A DNA stretch of 64,000 nucleotides. Origin: Hetaerina americana (lineage: Eukaryota > Arthropoda > Insecta > Odonata > Calopterygidae). The position numbers were made by a program, and so were the translations under genes. Location: contig JAKTNV010000001.1 of the NCBI GenBank assembly GCA_022747635.1, positions 35,483,851 to 35,547,850 of the forward strand. Direction: 5' to 3'. A model generated the notes under the pieces. The model did not search any database. It saw only the letters and a list, made by a program, of their open reading frames with translations, and was not told the DNA's origin. Shown here piece by piece: positions 56,770 to 64,000 of this stretch. Positions within the stretch are counted from its first letter, which is position 1, and the number at the start of each line of letters is the position of its first letter.

Positions 56770-57520
56770 ACTGTGTGTGGAAATTTCCTGTACCACCAAC
56801 ACCAAAAAATATTCCGGAGTGGTGATTCCTACTGAGACATATGTGATCATGTTATTTCTATGCATTCAAGGAGTGGTGTATCAATATGTTGTACCTGCAC
56901 AAAAAACCTTAAATAGGAGTAGACAATAGGAATGAGCTGAAAATTCAACAAGGCCACATTTCAAAGCAAGGACTGTTGCACCACAATAGTTCAGGATAGC
57001 ATATTGACAATGTATTTTTCCTGAATATTCCGTAAAAATGAATGTAAAATTTGCTCTCCATCCTTCTTGTAGCATAGTTTATACCTAAGCATTTTCCTGA
57101 TATGCAATGTGAAGACACCTTTTTGGATAACGTTTTCTATCATCAAAAGCAGACAAACAACATTTCTCAACTTGCCGCTGATGAGCAATAGTGGAATCAA
57201 ATCAATGAAATGCATACCTTGTAAACGTAATGCGTTACGCTAAAAATTTACAATAAAACATACAATTAAATTTTTGCCGAATAAATAATTCGAATAAACA
57301 ATTTATGATCACACTTTCCTGGACAGTCCACGTACTATGAATCCTACGAACCAAAAAGAAGAGATTTGAAGGATAGGCCAAAAATACAGCGGGGAGGATG
57401 ATTTCCTCTCTTTATCCAATCAATCAGCTCGAGGCCAAAACAATGCAAGAAATAACAGAGTAATCCTGCTTTTGACTCCTTTCAAATACCTATCAAACAG
57501 AGTGCTGACGTTCACATACC
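56770..57520. other. Intergenic stretch, nothing recognised
   Basis: AT-rich, short frames only. Confidence 0.4.
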
Positions 57521-57529
57521 GACCGAGAG

Positions 57530-57690
57530 TTGATAATCAAAAGGAAAGTGCTCCTGTGTCCGGTTGGCCGCCCTCAGCCTAGCCAGTCAGATGCGGACAT
57601 TAGCCGAAGGGGGCCGATGACGCGTTCATTTTGTAAAACGCGAGAATCGGAACCACAAAGGCAAAGGTGTCCGCGGGGTACGTGTATACT
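57530..57690. other. Short CpG-rich segment
   Basis: About 150 bases with raised CpG density in AT-rich surroundings, and a 65-codon frame without motifs. Possible regulatory element. Confidence 0.2.
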
Positions 57691-57699
57691 GTATAATGG

Positions 57700-60600
57700 G
57701 GCCCACCTTGTGCAAGCTGTAGACTAAGGAAAAACATTCCCGTCATGGGAACTCACCCAAGGAAAGTTTTATTTGAAATAAATGTCAGTCCGTGTACCAA
57801 TCTAGTCAGCACCATGGACTTTTCCTCCTAATGAGACGTAATAAACAAGCGCTCGTCGATGTTTTATCCTCATTATGATTGATTTCACTGACCAATAGAG
57901 CATTGGTGGCTAACCTACGAACCGCGTCCCTTATACCCAACCCGGAAAGTCCTTCACTCAATGCGATATTTTAAGTCGAAAAGATTGATTGACGCAGGGC
58001 CAAAAATAGTGAAAGGCATGAAAAATTGATTAAAATTCATATTTGATTCCCTCACGAGAGAGAAAGGAAACATTGTCGATCAAAGTCATTCCGTTCTCGA
58101 TCTGACGTACCGACTCTTTTGAAGCACTAATGGAGTCCGCAAAAAAAAATAAGGGTTGGAGACCAGAAAACAGGCAGAAATAATTTTGTATTAGCGGTCA
58201 AAAGGACAAATAAGATTCCTCTAGTGTCACATCGACCTGTTCCCGGCAGAGCTTCTCCAGATACTTCGATCCGGTCACGTGGTACTATTTCCTCTTCTCT
58301 TCCTGCTTCGCAAATCCACCTCTTTAACTTCTCGGCACAAAAACACACAAAACTCGACTTTATATTCTTCCTTCGAACCACTCCATTCAGCCTCTCGTAA
58401 TCAACCGACCACCCAAGCGCACATAAACGCCCCAGGGGTATTCCCGCGTAATCAAAGTAAAACCTAGGAACACCGTTAAGCAAAACTCAAACCTGGGAAC
58501 AAGCGGGTTCATCAAAAAACTTCGTTTCATAGAGCAAAAATCTGAGTCTTCGTTAAAATGCTCAATGTAATACTCCTCGTAAATAATCAGAGTGTGTTTA
58601 ACATTTTTCTCTACGGTTTATTCAGACCTATATCGAGGAATTACTACGTTAATAACTTGCACTGAATATGATTATTTTGATTTCACGTAATTTTCCATGA
58701 AAACTGTAATATTATGAGTTTGTTTTCGTCAAAACAAGAAAAATCATGATGAGAACTGTGGGGGATTAAATTAAATTTACGAGTTGAGAGAAAAATTAAT
58801 TAACGTTGTGAGTTATACGAGTTGTTATCGCAACACTGTTAATAAGCTTCTTATAACATAAGGTAATAAGTAATGAACTTCAACGTTCAGCTATTTACGT
58901 ATCTCTGAACTGTTTGTTTCAATTGAAAGCAGATGATTTCAAGCACTCTACTTGTACGTTAGCATTAAAAACGATAAATATTAAATAACTGAAAATGCCT
59001 GTTGCATTTCTTCAAGTACTTCCTATAATTACGTCGGAATTGTCCCTCGCCATGTGACCGTAGGACAGGAGAATCATTTACGAACATCTGCACAAACACC
59101 AAGCGATCCACCAAAAATGTGCGTGGCAAGGGGTGAAAGCACCAGGAGGAAAAAAATGTGTAAGGGATGTGGGACTCTCTGACCGAGGAACAACCAAATT
59201 AAAACCAAGAGTGTCGCCCATTTGCCCCTACAATCAGGTTCTTAACTGTTGTCTTGAAATCGCAGATTGCGTACAAAGATACTATTTGTCTTCTCTTTTC
59301 CTCTTTCCTCTTAACTTCTTTCTTTCCTTCTCTTCTCCACATTTGAGACTACTCATCTTCTCTTATCTCTATGAGCTAAATTGCCGGTATATTTTGCGAT
59401 CTCAATGGATCTTCATGCTTTGGTTTACGAATAGTAAGCTCTCCGTTGTCGGTGATAACAGTCTGTACTTTAATAAAAGCCTTAAGTTTCGCTTGCCTTC
59501 TTCTTGGCAGCAGAAATTTTCATTCTGTTCTTCCAAATTCCCGGTCGCATTGAATTCCTTGTCGTAAAGCGCTTTCTTTCTCAAGATCCTGTGGATCTTA
59601 ATTATACAATACTCAATTTCTTAATTGGCACTCTCTCAGATGGACTCAAATTGCTTGCACAAAAGACTTCCCTTTTCTGTGTGCTAATCTGTAGCCTACA
59701 ACTAATATAATGTAAGAAACTTAGGCCGTTGACGCATTTAAGGAAGAGCAGGACCTTTACTCACATCATTCTCCCGCTACATCACTATCTGATCAGGTAA
59801 TAGCTAATTTAAAACCTTAGAGATTACAAATCTGATAAAAACTGAAATTAAGAATGCAAAAAATCTTTTTTTTGAGATATGAAGACACAAAAGAGTGCCA
59901 CCTATATGCACCTCCACTCGTTCATTTGATCAGAACTAGGGGTTTGCCATTGTTGGCAGCCATTACAGTGACGATTGAAAAGGTGGATACTTGACCTTAA
60001 GCGTTATTTAACACGAGCCTAGATGGCACATTGTAGATAAGAAACTCCGCTCCGTCTACATCTGAGATTAATAGGTGGAGAGGATGGATTATGGACGATT
60101 TAAGAGAAACGAACCGCGTTTAGGCTAGATTCCACGAAGTTAGAATAGTACGTACACGTAGTTGATGCATTACGTTTGAACCACGGTATTTGAGTTGCCT
60201 GATGATTCAGATGTGGGCGGAAATCCATGTGAATACTCCTTACCCTTTGACAGACACTATTATGGAGACAAAAGTTAGTGATGTAGGTTGGGTGAGAGTT
60301 AGATAAGGGAAACATTCCATCAGAGGGCGTGAATATTCACGGGAAGGACCGAGGTGACGCAATTTGTACGGACACGGTGGTTGGAGTACGGTACTGTTTG
60401 AGCTGACGTGGAGTGGGAGCGATGTTATAGGGACTTCCAAGAAACAAAGTCGACGCTTCTCTCAAGCAACTTGCAAGGGCGAGCGGAGAACAGTGGGAGG
60501 TGGGAGTGGGAGGAGGAATGCGTCAAAAAGACGGGGAAAAATGCAATGGTGTGAGTGTTCTGTCAACTATGCCTCGCAGGTTGAGGGACCGAATGAAAAA

Positions 60601-61955
60601 TCCGAGGTGGCATTTGATTAATCACTCGTAAGTCGACTTTCATTTTCCCAGAAGATCGTAAAGGGTATTTCGCGGTTTTCTGTATCTATGAGACATGACG
60701 TGCATAGATTTATGTTAATTATTAAGTCACCTCTTGGACTGGGAATATTTCCTAGATCTGTTTCCTGAGATGGATCCCAAATTCTGGGAGCCAATTGGTT
60801 TAAAGAAGTAAACGATTAGGCATACATAGTTCATTCACTTTTTCATTCCTATATCAATGAATAATTCACTTTATTCCCACATCACAACTATCTACAGTAT
60901 ATATTCTTGAAAAAAGAACACTAATAAAATAAAAGAAATTCAAGCGGGGACGAAAATATTCAAGTTGACCAAAAATGAGAACGATCGGAACGCCTGAGAG
61001 AAAAACAATGAACAAAGATAAGCCTGGAAAAGTGGCGTTAGCAGAGGGTCACCCTCCCAAAGGTTCGCTGCTTTGGGTGTATGCCTTCTTCCTAAAGAGG
61101 AATTCCAGTCACCGTCCGACAGATCATCCGATAGCCATAGCCAATTCGCACTGGGTGTAGTTTGCAAGTGCAATTACCTTAAAAAAAGTTTTGCGAAAAT
61201 AATATAAACATTCATGACGGGAGGAACGAGGTTACATAAAAAGAAAATGAAGTTCCCCAAGAAATTCCTTCGCGGAAACCCACAAATGCCGACGGCGACG
61301 CCCATGATTAAATAAACATTCAAATAAGGCTCTCTCGGGTAAATTGACCCCCATTAAATTCATCATAGGCCTACTTCTAGTTACGCTACTGACCTCGAAG
61401 TTTCATATTTATAAAATAAGATGGATATCTTTCCTTAATATTGATTCGTAAAAAAAACCCCGCTCCGGGTGTATTAAATTATACTTATCAAGCTGCATAT
61501 TACTTCAGAGTACACCTTAAGCGGTTTTCTTTATGCACCTAAGTTTTTTCTTCAAAATTTTAAAGCCCACTGTTATGTTAAAATCCGTGTAGAATACACA
61601 TATGACCGTGTGTGAGGAAGGCAGCGCAGTTTCATTTTACTTCTGCATTAGATAGGTGAGGTCTGTAGTCTAGTCTATGTTTCGTTTAAATTAAAGAAAA
61701 CGTTAAATGTTCCGAGAAAATTACGATTTTTTTGGACATGAATATGACAGAACTATGGTAACTTATAATGACCATTGTGTATTTACCTAGATCATAATTA
61801 GGAAAATAAATATCAGTATTAAATAAATCACAAATAGTTATGAAAATACGACATAGTTGACCAAAGTTAGGAGTTATATGCAATAAGGTAGAAGAGATTG
61901 ACTTTGGCACGTTAAGTGAGGGAATTGGATGATAGGAAACTATTAAAACATGTTA
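57700..61955. other. Long intergenic stretch, nothing firmly recognised
   Basis: Frames of 118 codons (58127-58483, minus) and 144 codons (59133-59567, plus) lack domain signatures; the latter is biased by a CT-rich tract (59280-59360). No SINE or other repeat was identified. Confidence 0.4.
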
Positions 61956-61959
61956 CATG

Positions 61960-62790
61960 ATGGCTCATTGTGGGCACAGACTTTCGTGTATTTCTTGGGG
62001 GTGTATAAAATATGCCATGACATTTAACTCTAGCTCTGTGCTCGCTCATTTTGCAGTGAGTGACCAATTCCAGGGAGTTAGCAGCAGCTAGATGAAATGA
62101 GAAAGAGAATGAGAAAAAATAAAACGAGCTTCAAAAAAAATCAAGGGAAATACGCCTGGGATCTGGCGATGACAGAATGGCGAGATCGGAGATTTCGTTC
62201 CTCTTTTTTTATCCTTTTAATGGGGAAAAAGGACGCAGTTAGCTCGTCTTTTGTTACGCGGGCGGATCGGAGCAGAACGAGTTTAGTGCCACCCCCCTTT
62301 CCCCATGAATAGACATCAAGCCCGACAAAAGCGCTTAATTAGCCGCGCGAATACCCGGCTAAAGCGTTATCCTCCACCGGAATGAAAAAGAATATCTGCG
62401 TTGTAAGTGGCCTGTGACCCAAATCCGCGCGAAAATAATTCGTCACTGTCGCGAGGAACGTTTATGACGCGTGAATTCAAATAGTAATTGCCTTGTGAAG
62501 TCGCCGGAAGCTTTCATTTATTTCCATTCGAGTGCAGAGCGCACATGGGGACGGAGCGGGACCTTTTTTTCTCTAGCGTTTTAATTGCTCGCGTGAATTA
62601 AAAAAAACTCATGCGGAAGGTCATTGTGATTCAAGACACGCCGACTGCTGGTGCGCGAATATTTCAGTGCCCACGGATCAATTGGATTTGCACTCATCGC
62701 GGCCTTCATTCATTTGAAGGCCCAATTTGAAACAAGGCAGAACGAGGTTATGCGATTAATAATATTTCCAGGAATAAGAGGCAAACACGT
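61960..62790. other. Mixed-composition segment, possible regulatory DNA
   Basis: Raised CpG content around 62150-62720, with AATTAGCC/TTAATTAGC and ATTAATAATATT cores. No coding frame beyond 71 codons. Resembles enhancer-like noncoding DNA in composition only. Confidence 0.2.
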
Positions 62791-62794
62791 GTAC

Positions 62795-63300
62795 ACACCT
62801 TTTGTGTGAAGTGTGCCCACCTACATTACAAATTTTAATCTGTTTTTGTTGGGAAGCAGGTTTATTCTCGACACGCGAAATATTTTATACTTTCTGACAT
62901 TTGATCATTAACGGGGACTAAAAAGTGATCCAGGATTAAAGCACAATTAGATTGAGCTTCGAGGTGTGGTGGATCCACTGTAAACTATTTCCTCTATGCT
63001 ATTTTTGGCCGTTGCCAATTTATGTAGTTCCTACCATATTGACCTTAGTGTTTATTTTCATTAGAAATGAAACCCTGTAATTTATTTCATCATTGTTGGA
63101 AACTACAAGAGACAATAAAAGTTTCCAGAATATACATTTTTTATTAAACATTCTTCTCTTATAATGCATCTTCACTTTTGTTAAATGAAGATGATTCGCC
63201 TCTTTCTTTTTTAAAATTCATGAACACATGTCACAGGGGAAGATACGCAATATAATAAAATGAGTTTTTGAAGAATGATCTGGTACTTTCCCGGCGAATA
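62795..63300. other. Intergenic stretch, nothing recognised
   Basis: AT-rich spacer before the terminal foldback. Confidence 0.4.
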
Positions 63301-63350
63301 ATGTTTTCCAAGATTACTCGGGTCTCCCACCGGGTCCACGTTCGTAGGTT

Positions 63351-63393
63351 TGCCGACGTTTCGATGGCCGAGTCGTCCATCGTCTTCAGGGCA
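63351..63393 (-). ncRNA. Hammerhead-ribozyme-like motif (left arm)
   Basis: Exact reverse complement of 63435-63477, so the same motif is on the opposite strand. A transcript through both would instead fold into one long hairpin. Confidence 0.4.
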
Positions 63394-63434
63394 TATTTTC
63401 ATCGTCTTCAGGGCATATTTTCATCGTCTTCGTC

Positions 63435-63477
63435 TGCCCTGAAGACGATGGACGACTCGGCCATCGAAACGTCGGCA
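63435..63477 (+). ncRNA. Hammerhead-ribozyme-like motif (right arm)
   Basis: Stem I is TGCC (63435-63438) with GGCA (63474-63477). The core is CTGAAGA (63439-63445) plus C, stem II GATGG (63447-63451) with CCATC (63461-63465), then GAAAC (63466-63470) and GTC (63471-63473). The mirror copy lies on the minus strand at 63351-63393. The base pair next to the core is not the usual G-C, so cleavage activity is uncertain. Confidence 0.4.
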
Positions 63478-63531
63478 AACCTACGAACGTGGACCCGGTG
63501 GGAGACCCGAGTAATCTTGGAAAAAATGAGT

Positions 63532-63541
63532 TTTTGCAAGC
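63532..63541. repeat. Target-site duplication, left copy
   Basis: TTTTGCAAGC is repeated at 63797-63806. Confidence 0.75.
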
Positions 63542-63796
63542 CCCATCCTGGAGGTGGCAAATCTTTTTACGATGCATCCCGATCCCTACACTTGAGGTGC
63601 TTTGTGGAGAGCACTTTAGATGAGTACGCCATTCGTCGGATGGGGTGTTAAGCTGCGGACCCCCTGGCGCCTTTCGTTTAAGAGTAGGCTAATGGCAACG
63701 CCGGGATTACCACCTCCCTTCCTCCTTTCCCATCCATCCCTAACGGCGCAAATGACCTCAGCTATCGGTCACCTACCCTAAATCTACTGCTACTAC
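63542..63796 (+). mobile_element. 5'-truncated copy of the (CTA)n SINE
   Basis: It matches the 9 and 13 kb copies from just after the tRNA B box. Shared blocks are CCCGATCCCTAC, TTGAGGTGCTTTGTGGA, CGTCGGATGGGGTGTTAAGC, GGCGCCTTTCG, GAGTAGGCTAATGG, and the end is CTACTGCTACTAC. Flanked by a 10-base duplication (63532-63541, 63797-63806). It is more diverged than the 13 kb copy. It sits 18 bases from the perfect foldback. Confidence 0.86.
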
Positions 63797-63806
63797 TTTT
63801 GCAAGC
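63797..63806. repeat. Target-site duplication, right copy
   Basis: Identical 10-mer to 63532-63541. Confidence 0.75.
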
Positions 63807-63925
63807 ACCACTTATCCCTAGGATACGAGTCTTATTCGGACCTACACATATCAGAGACCTAACTTGTTAAATACCCCAAATGATATATTTTACTGTTTCA
63901 GACTTCACTTCGTGGAAGTGTTTCA

Positions 63926-63999
63926 TATCCATACTTAAAAGACTTTGTACTTTTCCACTTTAAAATCTGTGGAAAAGTGAAGTCTTTTTAGTATGGATA
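63926..63999. repeat. Hairpin repeat at window end
   Basis: 63926-63958 (TATCCATACTTAAAAGACTT...TTTTCCAC) and 63969-63999 (GTGGAAAAG...AAGTCTTTTTAGTATGGATA) are near-perfect reverse complements around a 10-base loop. It may continue beyond the window. Confidence 0.8.
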
Positions 64000-64000
64000 C

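Larger units (their letters stand above)
63304..63524. repeat. Perfect 90 bp foldback with hammerhead-like core
   Basis: Arms 63304-63393 and 63435-63524 are perfect reverse complements over 90 bases. The 41-base spacer (63394-63434) continues a tandem repeat of a 22-base unit (ATCGTCTTCAGGGCATATTT-type). Each arm contains TGCC-CTGAAGAC, GATGG-loop-CCATC, GAAACGTC and GGCA, in which TGCC and GGCA can pair as stem I directly beside the core. The arrangement is hammerhead-like, with one extra base before stem II. Perfect arms imply very recent formation or ongoing conversion. Confidence 0.9.

Noticed and set aside
58127..58483. 118-codon minus frame
   Set aside because: Looks moderately protein-like, but there is no motif, promoter or splice context to support it.
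59133..59567. 144-codon plus frame and an overlapping minus frame with a protein-like phrase (VITDNGELTIRKP)
   Set aside because: The plus frame is shaped by a CT-rich tract. The minus phrase is short, its frame is interrupted and I could not link it to a family.
1..64000. CRISPR arrays, bacterial operons, plasmid origins, rRNA genes
   Set aside because: No regularly spaced direct repeats, ribosome binding sites, co-directional gene runs or rRNA signatures were seen. The composition and mobile elements are those of an animal genome.
1..64000. Integrated viral sequences
   Set aside because: No frame with recognisable viral polymerase, capsid, envelope or integrase motifs was found.

Overview
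The window is almost certainly animal, most likely arthropod, intergenic DNA. It holds no bacterial operons or ribosome binding sites and no complete cellular gene that I can recognise. Only two stretches are recognisable as protein, and both are dead transposable-element fragments: an internally deleted mariner (minus strand, 23044-23800) and a 60-codon piece of an RTE-like LINE reverse transcriptase (minus strand, 56583-56762). tRNA-headed SINEs, (TA)n, (GA)n and (CA)n microsatellites and an AT-rich background fit a large insect-type genome. The species cannot be named from this sequence alone.

Layout. From 1 to 14 kb, GC-rich patches alternate with AT-rich spacers, with a LINE leader-like segment (1509-1795), two tRNA-headed SINEs inside (TA)n tracts (2890-3406), a foldback hairpin (8910-9036) and two copies of a SINE family with a (CTA)n tail (9063-9365, 13243-13479). 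From 14 to 31 kb come scattered low-copy repeats, a strong GC-rich block (21.5-22.8 kb), the mariner, and a GC patch with a degenerate minisatellite (26.64-26.90 kb). From 31 to 52 kb are repeat pairs, a foldback cluster (39.65-40.01 kb), several tRNA-like SINE heads and more GC patches, of which 42.3-43.7 kb has a TATA box at its edge. At 52.6-54.4 kb lies a 1.7 kb foldback element with roughly 400 bp imperfect inverted termini. At 56.3-56.8 kb two LINE remnants meet tail to tail. The window ends with a perfect 90 bp inverted repeat (63304-63524), a third SINE copy with target-site duplications, and a further hairpin.

The most interesting pattern is a hammerhead-ribozyme-like core (CTGANGN, then a short stem, then GAAAC). 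It recurs in at least three unrelated inverted-repeat cassettes (8.9, 39.7-40.0 and 63.4 kb), with weaker versions at 34.3, 36.8 and 40.85 kb. Penelope-like retroelements and retrozymes are known to carry such ribozymes and often have inverted terminal copies, so these cassettes may be relics of that type. This is an inference that needs folding and homology searches.

The GC-rich patches yield many open frames of 60-200 codons on both strands and in several frames at once. I regard these as composition artefacts, not genes, and treat the patches as candidate promoters, enhancers or unannotated first exons. Nothing here indicates cooperating genes. The window reads as regulatory or intergenic sequence layered with mobile elements.
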